The notes under the pieces are model-generated. The model was not told where the DNA came from. It ran no database searches and was given only the letters and a program-made list of their open reading frames with translations. A DNA stretch of 64,000 nucleotides from Pseudomonas sp. RIT-PI-AD. Lineage in GTDB: Bacteria > Pseudomonadota > Gammaproteobacteria > Pseudomonadales > Pseudomonadaceae. The translations under genes were made by a program, and so were the position numbers. This document shows, piece by piece, positions 27,460 to 36,624 of the stretch. Location of the stretch: the NCBI RefSeq assembly GCF_025642785.1, contig NZ_JANZKU010000001.1, positions 124,001 to 188,000 of the forward strand, read 5' to 3'. Within the stretch, counting starts at the first letter, position 1. The number at the start of each line of letters is the position of its first letter.

Positions 27460-28563
27460 CTAGCCGGCGCACTTGGCCTTCGCCTGTTCTTCGGTGAGCG
27501 AGCGGATCGAGGTGTAGAACAGCGCGCAGCTCCGCGCCTTCTGGGTCACCTGCCATTTCTGCGTGCAGCCGGTCAGCACCTGCCCCGGCGCCTGGCCGGG
27601 TTGCTGGCCCATGCCGGCCTGCCAGCAGGCGGCGGTGAGATCCTGGCCCATGACCTTCAACCCGGCGTCGTCGGCCTTCTGCGGGTCGTCGTCGTAGTTC
27701 TCCGGGTCGGCGGCGTACCAGATGTAGCTGGGATGGTTGGCGCCGAGCACCGCCACCTCGGCGCCCGGGGTCGGGCTGATCTGCGCCAGGCCGAGCACCT
27801 TGACGGTGGCGCCGTACTGCTGTTTCAGCCAACTGCGCACCGGACTGCCGAAGGCGATCATCGGCAACGCGTCGGCACCCTGGCCGCGGGTGATCTGGGC
27901 GACCATTCGGGTCTGGTAGTCGGTGAAGTACCCATAGATGCCTTCAAGGTCGCCGCCGGCGCTGGCGGGCGCGGCGATCGGCGCGATGTCGACGATGGTC
28001 TGGAACGCGGCCGTGCGCGCGGGCGGCACGCCGTTCTCGACGAGCAGGTCGGCCCAGCGGTCGGTGGTCTTGGACTCCAGGTAGTCCTGCGCCTGGGTCA
28101 GCGAGTAGTCCGGCGGGAAGTGCAGCAGTTCGACGCTGCGGCGGTTCTCCAGGGCCATGCCCAGCGGCAGGAAGAAATACCAACTGTATCGCCACTTGCC
28201 GTCGGCGTTCAGCCTGCTGGCGCCCTGGAAGGCCAAGTCGCCCGCTTGCAGCAACTCGGCGAGGGGCCGGCCGTAGTCGGCTGGCACGCCGGTGAAGTTC
28301 GCGTAGAGGCCGTTGCCGTCGCGGCCCACCTTGACCTGCGCGCTGTCGTAGCCGTCGCGTGCCAGGCTTTGTCCCAGGTAATGCTCCACGGTCTGCTCCA
28401 GCGTCCAGTCGCGGTAGCAGATCACGTTGCAATTGTTGGGGTAGGCGAACAGCCGGGTGACCCGCTCGCTGCTGCCCAGGCTGACCTGGATGTCGGCGGC
28501 CCGGGCCTCTTCCGCCACGGTCAGGGTCGCCAGGCTGACGGCGACCAGGGTGAGGATGCGCAT
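27460..28563 (-). CDS. Periplasmic protein of unknown function
   Basis: 367 aa with a clear signal peptide (cleavage after EARA, about residue 22) and AGGAGAG before the ATG. Seven cysteines, including 'NNCNVICYRDW' near the N-terminus and 'GCTQKW...SCALFYTS...AKCAG' at the C-terminus, suggest disulfide bonds in the periplasm. No enzyme motif recognised. It belongs to the conserved quiP-to-ompA neighbourhood as I remember it from P. aeruginosa. Confidence 0.75.
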   Translation of the reverse strand: MRILTLVAVSLATLTVAEEARAADIQVSLGSSERVTRLFAYPNNCNVICYRDWTLEQTVEHYLGQSLARDGYDSAQVKVGRDGNGLYANFTGVPADYGRPLAELLQAGDLAFQGASRLNADGKWRYSWYFFLPLGMALENRRSVELLHFPPDYSLTQAQDYLESKTTDRWADLLVENGVPPARTAAFQTIVDIAPIAAPASAGGDLEGIYGYFTDYQTRMVAQITRGQGADALPMIAFGSPVRSWLKQQYGATVKVLGLAQISPTPGAEVAVLGANHPSYIWYAADPENYDDDPQKADDAGLKVMGQDLTAACWQAGMGQQPGQAPGQVLTGCTQKWQVTQKARSCALFYTSIRSLTEEQAKAKCAG

Positions 28564-28699
28564 GTGACTCTCCTGTCTGGGATTGCGCCGTGCGGCGTCG
28601 GCGCGGGAAACCTGTCCAGCCCGGCGCGGCCCTTTTCTGCATCTGGGGAATGGGCGTCCGGCCCGGATGGATTTCTACACTCAAGCAGGCTTTGGCGTT

Positions 28700-29161
28700 T
28701 TAGAGAAAGGCGGCGCAGCATTTTTTGAATTTCTGCCCGCTGCCGCAGGGGCAGGGATCGTTGCGGCCAGCCTTGAGCGGCACGGTGGGGTCGAGGAAAT
28801 ACCAGTGCCCGTCCCGGCGGACGAAGGCGGAGCGCTCGCGGTGGGCATGCTCGCCCTGGCCATCGTGCCAACGCGCGGTGAAGGTGACGAAGGCGTGGTC
28901 GTCCAGGGGCTCGTGGCGCTCCACCTCCAGGCCGAGCCAAGTGCTCTGCGCGCTCCAGGCGGCGATGGCGGCGCGGTCGAGGCCGGGTCGTTGCGCCGGC
29001 AGGGTGCTGGCCAGCAGGTAATCCACTCGCCCCAAGGCATAGGCGCTGTAGCGCGAGCGCATCAGGGCCTCGGCACTGGCGGCCGGTTGCCCGGCGTGCA
29101 GGCGCCCGCAGCAGTTTTCCAGCGTTTCGCCGCTGGCGCAGGGGCAACTCGGGGAAGGCAT
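28700..29161 (-). CDS. ychJ: YchJ-family protein (UPF0225) with N- and C-terminal SEC-C motifs
   Basis: 153 aa. N-terminal '[17 protein letters not shown]', a central NTF2-like fold with '[11 protein letters not shown]' and 'FVTFTARW', and a C-terminal SEC-C '[16 protein letters not shown]'. Zinc binding is expected; the function of the family is not established. It starts 5 bases after the stop of the upstream gene at 29167, so they form one operon. Confidence 0.9.
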   Translation of the reverse strand: MPSPSCPCASGETLENCCGRLHAGQPAASAEALMRSRYSAYALGRVDYLLASTLPAQRPGLDRAAIAAWSAQSTWLGLEVERHEPLDDHAFVTFTARWHDGQGEHAHRERSAFVRRDGHWYFLDPTVPLKAGRNDPCPCGSGQKFKKCCAAFL

Positions 29162-29166
29162 CGGAT

Positions 29167-29664
29167 TCACCACCAGTATTTGCCGAAGTTTTCCGGGTTG
29201 GCCCAGAACCTGGCGTTCAGCCAGTCCGGGGTCTGCTTGTAGTCGCGCAGGTCGTAGGTGAACAGGTGCAGCACCTGGTCGTCGCGCCGGAAGCGCTCGC
29301 TGGCTTGCAGGGCGAGGCCGTAGAAATCGGTTTCCTGCCAGCCGCAGGCCTGCAGGTCGGCGAGTACGGCGATGCGGCTGGCGTTGAGGTTGCGGATGCC
29401 GCCCAGCAGCTCCAGGCCGCTGCGCTTGGGCAGGTGTTCCAGGCAATCGGCGACCACCGCCAGGTCGAAGCGCTGCGCAGCGATGTCGAGCGGCAAGCGA
29501 TCCGCCGGGGTGCGCGCCAGGCGGCAATCCGGATGGGCCTGTTGGAACGCCTGCACCGCGGGAATCTCGCTGGCGCCGACCTGCAACAGGCGGGCCGGCG
29601 CGTGGTGATCGAGCAGGGCGGCCAGCGCCTGTTGCGGAGTACGCGGGGAGAAGCTTTCGTTCAT
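29167..29664 (-). CDS. Methyltransferase-like conserved protein (DUF6231-like)
   Basis: 165 aa. Has a Rossmann-like pattern, '[14 protein letters not shown]' followed by '[23 protein letters not shown]', similar to SAM-dependent methyltransferases but with a weak glycine loop, so it may not bind SAM. C-terminus '[31 protein letters not shown]' is aromatic-rich and typical of a small Pseudomonas family. Operon partner of ychJ, divergent from the ompA-like gene. Confidence 0.72.
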   Translation of the reverse strand: MNESFSPRTPQQALAALLDHHAPARLLQVGASEIPAVQAFQQAHPDCRLARTPADRLPLDIAAQRFDLAVVADCLEHLPKRSGLELLGGIRNLNASRIAVLADLQACGWQETDFYGLALQASERFRRDDQVLHLFTYDLRDYKQTPDWLNARFWANPENFGKYWW

Positions 29665-29849
29665 CGTGGAACCTCTGCGTGAAACCCGGGGACTAATTTT
29701 CGATCCCGTATGGCACAGGGCCAGTTCTTCGTCCGGCGCCCGTGGATCCGACGAGTCTCGCTGCGATCCTCCCGCGTTTCGCGGGCGTTGCGACCGAGTA
29801 CTCCATTCCAGTGTCGGCGCTGGTGCCGATCGTACCAAGGAGAACACCT

Positions 29850-30563
29850 ATGAGTATGTTACGGAACGCGGTACCGCTCGTGTTGATGACGGGCTTCCTG
29901 ACCGGTTGCGCGGGGTTGCAGAAAACCGATTGGCCGACCTGCGCCGCGGTGGGCGGTGCCGGCGGCGCAGCCCTGGGCGCCATCGAGAGCACCGCCTGGG
30001 CCGGCGGCGGCGCGCTGTACGGCGGCGCCATGGCGGCGGCCTATTGCTGGGTGCACGGCGACGGCGACGCGGATGGCGATGGCGTACCGGACAGCCGCGA
30101 CAAGTGCCCGGATACCCCGCCGCACACCCGGGTCGACGCCAGCGGCTGCCCCTTGACCCCGCCGCCGGCACCGGTCGCCGAGGAACCGGTGGTGGAAGAG
30201 GTCGTGGTGGTCAAGGAAGAGACCATCGTCGTGCGCGACATGCTGTTCGGCTTCGATTCGGCCACCCTGGCGCCGCGTGACCAGACCAAGCTCGACGAAA
30301 TCGCCCAGCGCCTGCGCCGCGAGGCGCCCGAGTCGCGCCTGACCATCACCGGGCACACCGACAGCGTCGGCAGCGATACCTACAACCAGAAGCTGTCCGA
30401 GCGACGCGCGCGTTCGGTGGCCAATTATCTGGTCAGCCACGGCGTGCCCCAGGGCAGCATCGCCGGTGTGAGCGGCGCGGGCGAGCGCCAACCGGTCGCC
30501 GACAACGGCAGCGAGGAAGGCCGGGCACAGAATCGCCGGGTGGAAATCTTCATCCAGCGTTGA
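29850..30563 (+). CDS. OmpA-family outer-membrane lipoprotein
   Basis: 237 aa, AAGGAGA seven bases before the ATG. Lipoprotein signal ending FLTGC. Next comes a Gly/Ala-rich segment with glycine-zipper character, then a calcium-binding thrombospondin type 3 repeat ('DGDADGDGVPDSRDKCPDTP'), a Pro/Val/Glu linker and a C-terminal OmpA peptidoglycan-binding domain ('DMLFGFDSATL', 'ITGHTDSVGSDTYNQKLSERRA', 'NRRVEIFI'). It should tether the outer membrane to peptidoglycan. Confidence 0.92.
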   Translation: MSMLRNAVPLVLMTGFLTGCAGLQKTDWPTCAAVGGAGGAALGAIESTAWAGGGALYGGAMAAAYCWVHGDGDADGDGVPDSRDKCPDTPPHTRVDASGCPLTPPPAPVAEEPVVEEVVVVKEETIVVRDMLFGFDSATLAPRDQTKLDEIAQRLRREAPESRLTITGHTDSVGSDTYNQKLSERRARSVANYLVSHGVPQGSIAGVSGAGERQPVADNGSEEGRAQNRRVEIFIQR

Positions 30564-30570
30564 GCCCTCA

Positions 30571-30590
30571 GGGGGCGCCACGTCGCCCCC
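30571..30590 (+). terminator. Hairpin after the OmpA-family gene
   Basis: Stem GGGGGCG / CGCCCCC, loop CCACGT, 8 bases after the stop; followed by GCTTCGTTCC with few T residues. Confidence 0.5.
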
Positions 30591-30674
30591 GCTTCGTTCC
30601 GTCCGGGCAGGGAAACGCCCGGCGGAGCGCCGCGAGGGTTATCCTGCAGGCCCTTCATCCGTACGTACCCCGTC

Positions 30675-31088
30675 ATGCTGGAAATCTCCAACAGCGTCCT
30701 GCTCCCCGATCAGGAAATCGAATTGACCGCCATCCGCGCCCAGGGCGCCGGTGGGCAGAACGTCAACAAGGTTTCCAGCGCGCTGCACCTGCGTTTCGAC
30801 ATCCAGGCCTCGTCGCTGCCGGATTTCTACAAGGAACGCCTGCTGGCGTTGCGCGACAGCCGCATCAGCCGCGAGGGCGTCATCGTCATCAAGGCCCAGC
30901 AATACCGCACCCAGGAACAGAACCGCGCCGACGCGCTGGAACGCCTGGCGGAGCTGATCCGCAGCGTGGCCAAGGTGGAGAAGGCGCGTCGCCCGACGCG
31001 GCCGACCCTGGGTTCGAAGCGGCGGCGACTGGAGAGCAAGACCAAGCGCGGCACCCTCAAGGCCGGGCGCGGCAAGGTGGACTACTGA
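30675..31088 (+). CDS. arfB: Alternative ribosome-rescue factor ArfB
   Basis: 137 aa, class I release-factor-like peptidyl-tRNA hydrolase (YaeJ). The catalytic GGQ is at 26-28 in '[13 protein letters not shown]', and the C-terminal tail is strongly basic ([22 protein letters not shown]), as needed to enter the empty mRNA channel of a stalled ribosome. Length matches the family. Confidence 0.95.
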   Translation: MLEISNSVLLPDQEIELTAIRAQGAGGQNVNKVSSALHLRFDIQASSLPDFYKERLLALRDSRISREGVIVIKAQQYRTQEQNRADALERLAELIRSVAKVEKARRPTRPTLGSKRRRLESKTKRGTLKAGRGKVDY

Positions 31089-31108
31089 GGCCGCTGAGGT
31101 CTTCGGCG

Positions 31109-31134
31109 AAAAAAAAGCCGGCCCGAAGGCCGGC
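31109..31134 (-). terminator. Intrinsic terminator of the phhABC operon
   Basis: On the minus strand: stem GCCGGCC-TTCG-GGCCGGC followed by eight T residues, 20 bases past the phhC stop. Strong Rho-independent form. Confidence 0.9.
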
Positions 31135-31154
31135 AGGAAGAGGGTTCTTTCCAG

Positions 31155-32354
31155 TCAGTCGCATACCGCGGCGATGGCTCGCGCGAGGTCGCCCAGGCGC
31201 CTTTCGTCCAGCCCGGCCAGGTTGGCGCGGCCGCTGCCCACCATGTAGACGTTGGAGGCTTCGCGCAGCCGGGCCACCTGCGTGGGGCTGAGCCCGGTGT
31301 AGGAGAACATGCCCCGCTGCGCGCCGATGTGGGCGAAGCGCTCCGCCAGGCCGAACGGTTGCAGAGCCTCCACTAGCCCCAGACGGAGGTTGGCCACGCG
31401 CTGGCGCATGGCGTCGAGCTCCTGCCTCCACAGGCGTTTCAAGGCCTCGTCGCCGAGGATGGTGGCGACCACCGCGGCGCCGTGGGCCGGCGGCGTCGAC
31501 CAGAGGTTGCGTGCCAGGAAGGCCAGTTGGCTGCGCACATCCAGCAGGCTCCGCTCATGCTCGCTGCGCACGATCAGGGCGCCGGTGCGCTCGCGATACA
31601 GGCCGAAGTTCTTCGAGCAGGAGCTGGTGATCAGCGTCTCCGGCAGGGTGTCGGCGAACAGGCGCACCGCCCAGGCGTCCTCCTCCAGCCCATCGCCGAA
31701 GCCCTGGTAGGCGAAGTCCAGCAGCGGCAGCAGTTCCCGCGCACGCACCACGTCCAGTACCCGCCGCCAGTCCTCCTGGCTCAGGTCGAAACCGGTGGGG
31801 TTGTGGCAGCAGGCGTGCAGCAGCACCACGTCGCCCTGGGGGATGCGCTCCAGCCCGGCGAGCATCGCCTCGACATCCAGGCGGTTGTCGCGGTCGACGT
31901 AGGGGTAATGGCCGACGGCGAGGCCGGCGGCGGCGAACAGGGTCTCGTGGATCGGCCAGGTCGGGTCGCTGAGCCAGATGCCGCGTCCGGGCAGGGTTCG
32001 CGCGATCAAGTCGCCCGCCAGGCGCAGCGCCCCGGTGCCGCCCGGAGTCTGGGTGGCACCGGCGAGGCTGCGGGCGATCAGCGGCGAATCGTCGCCCAGG
32101 ACCAGCGCCAGCAGGCCCTCGGCGAACGCCGGGTCGCCGTGGCCGCCGATGTAGGTCTTGGTGGTCTCGCGCTCGAGCAACTGCTGTTCCGCGCGCTTCA
32201 CCGCCTGGGGGATGGGTGTCAGGCCCTGGGCGTCCTTGTATACCCCGACGCCCAGGTCGAGCTTGGCCGGGTTGGGGTCGGCGCGAAAGGCTTCCATCAG
32301 GCCGAGGATCGGATCGCCGGGAATGCGCTCGACGGCGGCGAAGTGCCGGCTCAT
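31155..32354 (-). CDS. phhC: Aromatic amino acid aminotransferase
   Basis: 399-aa class I aminotransferase. The PLP lysine is K248 in '[10 protein letters not shown]', with the arginine of 'YRERTGAL' just after; '[11 protein letters not shown]' and the C-terminal '[10 protein letters not shown]' are also typical of the TyrB/AspC group. It follows phhA and phhB and would convert tyrosine from PhhA to 4-hydroxyphenylpyruvate. ATGA overlap with the phhB stop. Confidence 0.93.
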   Translation of the reverse strand: MSRHFAAVERIPGDPILGLMEAFRADPNPAKLDLGVGVYKDAQGLTPIPQAVKRAEQQLLERETTKTYIGGHGDPAFAEGLLALVLGDDSPLIARSLAGATQTPGGTGALRLAGDLIARTLPGRGIWLSDPTWPIHETLFAAAGLAVGHYPYVDRDNRLDVEAMLAGLERIPQGDVVLLHACCHNPTGFDLSQEDWRRVLDVVRARELLPLLDFAYQGFGDGLEEDAWAVRLFADTLPETLITSSCSKNFGLYRERTGALIVRSEHERSLLDVRSQLAFLARNLWSTPPAHGAAVVATILGDEALKRLWRQELDAMRQRVANLRLGLVEALQPFGLAERFAHIGAQRGMFSYTGLSPTQVARLREASNVYMVGSGRANLAGLDERRLGDLARAIAAVCD

Positions 32355-32707
32355 TTACGGCCTTCCGCGGCAGCCGCGACCTCGTCGGTGCGCGCCGCCA
32401 TGACCAGGTCGTTGCGGTGCAGGCCCTTGATCGAGTGGCTCCACCAGGTGACGGTGACCTTGCCCCACTCGGTCAGCAGGCCCGGATGATGGCCTTCGGC
32501 CTCGGCGATCGCGCCGACGGCGTTGGTGAAGGCCAGGGCATGCTTGAAGTTCTTGAACAGGAAGAGTCTTTCCAACTGCATGATGCCGTCGCGGACTTCG
32601 ATGTTCCATTCGGGGATCTGCTTGATCAGCACGGCCAATTCTTCGTCGCTCACCTTGGGCGCGTCGGCGCGGCAGGCTTCGCAATGGGCTTGGTTGAGAG
32701 CGGTCAT
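32351..32707 (-). CDS. phhB: Pterin-4a-carbinolamine dehydratase
   Basis: 118 aa. Regenerates the tetrahydropterin cofactor of PhhA by dehydrating 4a-hydroxytetrahydropterin. Active-site pattern '[16 protein letters not shown]' (H73, H74, W81) and H91. AGGAG precedes the ATG. Sits between phhA and phhC in the usual order. Confidence 0.95.
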   Translation of the reverse strand: MTALNQAHCEACRADAPKVSDEELAVLIKQIPEWNIEVRDGIMQLERLFLFKNFKHALAFTNAVGAIAEAEGHHPGLLTEWGKVTVTWWSHSIKGLHRNDLVMAARTDEVAAAAEGRK

Positions 32708-32801
32708 GGGTACTCCTGGATCGAGGTGGAAGCGGTTCGGCCGCGGGGGAGCCGAACGCGCCGAGGCGGCGGCCGCGCGGGCCGCCGCGGCGGTGGATGG
32801 A

Positions 32802-33587
32802 TCAAGCGGCCTTGGGCGGAAAGCGCGGCGCGTGCAAGCCCAATTGGGTGGCCTGGCGGACCAGCGCCATGATGTCCTCATGGGCCAGGTCGAACAGCCG
32901 CTTCAGCTCCGGCAGCACGAAATATACCGGTTGCAGGATATCGATGCGGTAGGGCGTGCGCATCGCCTCCAGCGGATCGAAGGCCTGGTGGACCGGCTCC
33001 TCGGACAGGCTGTAGAGAGTTTCCTTGGGCGAGGAGAGGATGCCGCCGCCGTAGATGCGCCGGCCTTGGGAGGTTTCCGTCAGGCCGAACTCGATGGTCA
33101 TCCAGTACAGCCGGGCGAGATAGACCCGCTCTTCCTTGCTCGCCTGCAGGCCCAGCTTGCCGTAGGTGTGGGTGAATTCGGCGAACCAGGGGTTGGTCAG
33201 CAGCGGGCAATGGCCGAAGATTTCGTGGAAGATGTCCGGCTCTTGCAGGTAGTCCAGTTCCTCCGGGGTACGGATGAAGGTGGCCACCGGGAATTGCTGG
33301 CTGGCCAGCAGTTCGAAGAATGTCTGGAACGGGATCAGCGCCGGTACGCGGGCGACGCGCCAGCCGGTGGCGGCTTGCAGTACGCGGTTGATCTCGTCGA
33401 GTTGCGGAATGCGGTCGTGGGGCAGGCCGAGCTGTTCGATGCCATCCAGGTATTCCTGGCAGGCGCGGCCTTCGAGCAGTTTGAGTTGGCGGGTGATCAG
33501 GGTATTCCACACCTGATGTTCGGCTTCGGGGTAATCGATGAAGCCCGACTCGTCGGGTTGGCGAGCCACGTATTGCGTGGTTTTCAT
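32802..33587 (-). CDS. phhA: Phenylalanine 4-monooxygenase
   Basis: 261 aa. Non-haem iron, tetrahydropterin-dependent hydroxylase making tyrosine from phenylalanine. The iron triad H121, H126 ([10 protein letters not shown]) and E166 (YWMTIEFGL) is intact. AGGAGG stands before the ATG at 33587. First gene of phhABC, divergent from phhR. Confidence 0.96.
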   Translation of the reverse strand: MKTTQYVARQPDESGFIDYPEAEHQVWNTLITRQLKLLEGRACQEYLDGIEQLGLPHDRIPQLDEINRVLQAATGWRVARVPALIPFQTFFELLASQQFPVATFIRTPEELDYLQEPDIFHEIFGHCPLLTNPWFAEFTHTYGKLGLQASKEERVYLARLYWMTIEFGLTETSQGRRIYGGGILSSPKETLYSLSEEPVHQAFDPLEAMRTPYRIDILQPVYFVLPELKRLFDLAHEDIMALVRQATQLGLHAPRFPPKAA

Positions 33588-33621
33588 TCGGCCTCCTGCT
33601 CGGTCGCAATGCCGTAGCGCG

Positions 33622-33629
33622 TTGTTGTT
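33622..33629 (-). promoter_or_regulatory. AANAANAA (Crc/Hfq-type) motif in the phhA leader
   Basis: AACAACAA on the phhA mRNA strand, about 35 bases before the start codon, within a longer (AAC)n run. It matches the Pseudomonas catabolite-activity motif bound by Hfq with Crc. Sequence match only. Confidence 0.4.
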
Positions 33630-33649
33630 GTCGGACCATGAATAACCGC

Positions 33650-33667
33650 ATGCCAGGCGGTTCCCAA
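33650..33667 (-). promoter_or_regulatory. Possible sigma-54 promoter of phhA
   Basis: Minus strand TTGGGAA-CCGC-CTGGCAT keeps the GG-N10-GC core of -24/-12 promoters, though flanking bases deviate from TTGGCAC/TTGCA. It lies at a sensible distance (about 62-80 bases) from the phhA start. Confidence 0.35.
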
Positions 33668-33708
33668 GAGGCCCGAGCGCGGGGTGCTGCCATGGGCGTC
33701 CGACGAAT

Positions 33709-33726
33709 CGTAAAGAATGCCTTACG
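33709..33726. promoter_or_regulatory. TyrR/PhhR-box-like operator
   Basis: CGTAAA-N6-CTTACG, close to the TGTAAA-N6-TTTACA consensus of TyrR-family regulators, in the phhA-phhR divergent region. It lies upstream of the candidate phhA promoter, where an activator would bind. Confidence 0.55.
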
Positions 33727-33768
33727 AAAGCCCGCAGCTCCAGGCGGATCGCCTTGCCGGCGCGTCGA

Positions 33769-33790
33769 TTCGTCACATATTCTTGACGAA
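33769..33790. repeat. Second inverted repeat in the phhA-phhR region
   Basis: TTCGTCA, 8-base spacer, TGACGAA. It is not a TyrR box. A TATAAC at 33831-33836 may be the phhR -10 element, which would put this repeat just upstream of the phhR promoter. Confidence 0.4.
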
Positions 33791-33855
33791 AAAAACGGGT
33801 CGCCTTGCGAAACGGACCCGCCCAGCCCTCTATAACGACAACATGGGCCCGCCTG

Positions 33856-35421
33856 ATGCGTATCAAAGTCCATTGCCAGAACCGCGTGGGTATCCTCCGC
33901 GACATCCTCAACCTGCTGGTCGACTACGGGATCAACGTCGCCCGCGGGGAAGTCGGGGGCGAGCAGGGGAATGCCATCTACCTGCACTGTCCCAATCTGA
34001 TCAACCTGCAATTCCAGGCCTTGCGGCCGAAGCTGGAGACCATCCCCGGCGTCTTCGGGGTGAAGCGCGTCGGACTGATGCCCAGCGAGCGCCGCCACCT
34101 GGAGCTGAACGCCTTGCTCGGCGCCCTGGACTTCCCGGTGCTGTCCATCGACATGGGCGGCTCCATCGTCGCCGCCAACCGGTCCGCCGCCCAGTTGCTC
34201 GGGGTCCGGGTCGACGAGGTGCCGGGGATTCCGCTGTCGCGCTACGCCGAGGACTTCGACCTGCCGGAACTGGTGCGTGCCAACAAGTCGCGGATCAACG
34301 GCCTGCGGGTGAAGGTGAAGGGCGACGTGTTCCTCGCCGACATCGCGCCCTTGCAGTCCGAGCACGACGAAAGCGAGGCGCTGGCCGGCGCGGTCCTCAC
34401 CCTGCACCGCGCCGACCGCGTCGGCGAGCGCATCTACAACGTGCGCAAGCAGGAGTTGCGCGGCTTCGACAGCATCTTTCAGAGTTCGCGGGTGATGGCC
34501 GCGGTGGTGCGCGAGGCGCGGCGCATGGCGCCCCTGGATGCGCCGCTGCTGATCGAAGGGGAGACCGGCACCGGCAAGGAACTGCTCGCCCGCGCCTGTC
34601 ACCTGGCCAGCCCGCGCGGGCAGTCGCCGTTCATGGCGCTCAACTGCGCCGGCTTGCCGGAGTCCATGGCCGAGACCGAGCTGTTCGGCTATGGCCCCGG
34701 CGCCTTCGAAGGCGCGCGCCCGGAAGGCAAGCTCGGGCTGCTGGAACTCACCGCCGGTGGCACCCTGTTCCTCGATGGCGTGGGGGAAATGAGCCCGCGG
34801 TTGCAGGCCAAGCTGTTGCGTTTCCTGCAGGATGGCTGCTTCCGCCGGGTGGGCAGCGACGAGGAGGTGTACTTGGACGTGCGGGTGATCTGCGCCACCC
34901 AGCTCGACCTGTCCGAGTTGTGCGCCAAGGGGGAGTTCCGCCAGGATTTGTATCACCGCCTCAACGTGCTGTCGCTGCACATCCCGCCGCTGCGGGAATG
35001 CCTCGACGGCCTGCCGCCGCTGGTGGATCACTTCCTCGACCAGGCCAGCCGGCAGATCGGCTGCCCGCTGCCCAAGCCCACGCCCCAGGCGCTGGAGCGC
35101 CTGGGGCGGTACCACTGGCCGGGCAACGTCAGGCAACTGGAGAACGTGCTGTTCCAGGCGGTTTCCCTCTGCGAAGGCGGCACCGTGAAGTCCGAGCACA
35201 TTCGCCTGCCCGACTATGGGGCGCCCCAGCCGCTGGGCGACTTTTCCCTGGAAGGCGGGCTGGACAGCATCGTCGGGCGCTTCGAGAAAGCCGTGCTGGA
35301 GCGCCTGTACGCCGATCATCCGAGCAGCCGGCTGCTGGGCAAGCGGCTGGGGGTTTCCCATACGACGGTAGCCAACAAGCTGCGCCAGCATGGCATCGGC
35401 AAGGAGGAACCCTTGGGTTAG
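33856..35421 (+). CDS. phhR: TyrR-family transcriptional regulator PhhR
   Basis: 521 aa from the ATG at 33856, which begins 'MRIKVHCQNRVGILRDIL', an ACT domain for aromatic amino acid sensing. A PAS domain (about 80-190) and an AAA+ domain follow, with Walker A GETGTGKE (235-242). The sigma-54 contact loop reads GAFEGA (282-287) rather than GAFTGA, as in TyrR-type proteins. A C-terminal FIS-like helix-turn-helix ('LLGKRLGVSHTTVANKLRQHG') binds DNA. It is divergent from phhABC, which it is expected to activate. Confidence 0.94.
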   Translation: MRIKVHCQNRVGILRDILNLLVDYGINVARGEVGGEQGNAIYLHCPNLINLQFQALRPKLETIPGVFGVKRVGLMPSERRHLELNALLGALDFPVLSIDMGGSIVAANRSAAQLLGVRVDEVPGIPLSRYAEDFDLPELVRANKSRINGLRVKVKGDVFLADIAPLQSEHDESEALAGAVLTLHRADRVGERIYNVRKQELRGFDSIFQSSRVMAAVVREARRMAPLDAPLLIEGETGTGKELLARACHLASPRGQSPFMALNCAGLPESMAETELFGYGPGAFEGARPEGKLGLLELTAGGTLFLDGVGEMSPRLQAKLLRFLQDGCFRRVGSDEEVYLDVRVICATQLDLSELCAKGEFRQDLYHRLNVLSLHIPPLRECLDGLPPLVDHFLDQASRQIGCPLPKPTPQALERLGRYHWPGNVRQLENVLFQAVSLCEGGTVKSEHIRLPDYGAPQPLGDFSLEGGLDSIVGRFEKAVLERLYADHPSSRLLGKRLGVSHTTVANKLRQHGIGKEEPLG

Positions 35422-35463
35422 CGATCTGGCCGGGAGGGGAATACGGGCTCGGCGACTATAACG

Positions 35464-35492
35464 AAAAGGCGGCCCGCCGTAGGCCGCCTTTT
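35464..35492. terminator. Bidirectional intrinsic terminator, phhR / yehS
   Basis: AAAAGGCGGCC, 7-base loop, GGCCGCCTTTT: a symmetric stem with A- and T-tracts on both sides, between convergent genes. Confidence 0.9.
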
Positions 35493-35508
35493 CCGTGCCG
35501 GGCGAAGA

Positions 35509-35970
35509 TCAGCCGCGCAGGCGCAGGGTGAGTCCCTTGAGGAAGTGGCGCAGCACCTGGTCGCCGCACTCACGATAGTTCTTGTGGCCTTTCTTGCGGA
35601 ACAGGGCGTTGAGCTCCGGTTTGTTCATCGGCAAGCCGGCGTCTTCGAGGATGGCGTGCATGTCTTCGTCCTTGAGTTCGAACGCCACCCGCAGTTTCTT
35701 CAGGATCAGATTGTTGCTCACCGGCAGTTCCATCGGGTGAGGCGGGCGGCTGTCGTCGCGGCCGCGCTTGAAATAGATCAAGCCATCGAGGACATGGGCC
35801 AGCGTCTCGTCTTCGCACGGCTGGAAGCCGGGCTGATCGTCCTGGCGCAGGTAGGCGCTCATCTGCGCCTCGCTGATCGGATGATCCGCCAGCGCTGCGA
35901 TTTCGCCCAGTTTGGCATCGCTGACATCCAGCAGATAACGCAGGCTTCGCAGTACATCGTTGTGGGTCAT
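35509..35970 (-). CDS. yehS: YehS-like protein (two DUF1456 repeats)
   Basis: 153 aa with two copies of the DUF1456 helical unit: 'NDVLRSLRYLLDVSDAKLGEIAAL' and 'NLILKKLRVAFELKDEDMHAIL'. Each copy ends in a hydrophobic 'L..FLKGL' or 'LDGLIYFKRG'. Function of the family is unknown; probably nucleic-acid or protein binding. The start at 35970 has only a weak ribosome site, and an ATG 12 bases upstream is possible. Confidence 0.88.
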   Translation of the reverse strand: MTHNDVLRSLRYLLDVSDAKLGEIAALADHPISEAQMSAYLRQDDQPGFQPCEDETLAHVLDGLIYFKRGRDDSRPPHPMELPVSNNLILKKLRVAFELKDEDMHAILEDAGLPMNKPELNALFRKKGHKNYRECGDQVLRHFLKGLTLRLRG

Positions 35971-36064
35971 GACATCTCTCATGCTGGCGCCGGACGGGGT
36001 CCGGCGGCATTGCAGGGGTGGACGCGGGGGCGGTTGGCCGGTCCGTGGAGGGACCGGCCCCGTT

Positions 36065-36430
36065 TCAGGCGCCGGATGCCGCGTCCTTGATGGTCGCCTT
36101 GACGGCGTCCTTGGCGCTCGCGCCGACCGCCTTGGCGTCGTCGCGGAGCTTTTCCAGATTGCGTCCGGCATCGTCCAGCTTGTTACGCAGTTGACCGACT
36201 TCCTGACGCGCCTCGGCGAGGAACGCCTTGGTCTTGCTGTGGCCGGAGAAGCCGCGCTTCACCGCCACGCCGCCGAGGGCCAGTTGCAACAGGCCGCCGA
36301 TACCGCCGCGGCTCAGGCCCTTGCCGATCAGGATGAAGCCACCGGCGATGGAAGCCGCGCGCTCCCAGCCATACAGATGGCCGGGTGCGGTGTCGTCGAG
36401 AAGATCCTGCTGGGAATTCGGGGTACTCAT
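36065..36430 (-). CDS. Small DUF2892-like membrane protein with coiled-coil tail
   Basis: 121 aa, GGAGAG before the ATG. A hydrophobic hairpin (about 25-58, 'IAGGFILIGKGLSRGGIGGLLQLALGG') resembles DUF2892 membrane modules. The C-terminal half is a charged helix with heptad character ('EARQEVGQLRNKLDDAGRNLEKLRDDAK'), likely cytoplasmic. Function unknown. Confidence 0.72.
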   Translation of the reverse strand: MSTPNSQQDLLDDTAPGHLYGWERAASIAGGFILIGKGLSRGGIGGLLQLALGGVAVKRGFSGHSKTKAFLAEARQEVGQLRNKLDDAGRNLEKLRDDAKAVGASAKDAVKATIKDAASGA

Positions 36431-36624
36431 AAGCTGCTCTCCAGGAATGGGTGACTTAAAAAGTGACTGCCGGCGCGCCCAGCTGTTCAGCCTGAATCGC
36501 AGTTTTCGATATCCGGCGCCGCTCGTCCCATGGACTCCATCCCCGGGGCAACCAATGGATAAGCCGTGTTGCCCAAGGCTTATCCGCGCCTCGAGCAGGC
36601 GCCTCGGCGAATCGGAGGTCGACC

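Noticed and set aside
32878-35391. 837-codon minus-strand frame spanning phhR and phhA
   Set aside because: It runs antisense through two intact genes and the control region; low-complexity sequence.
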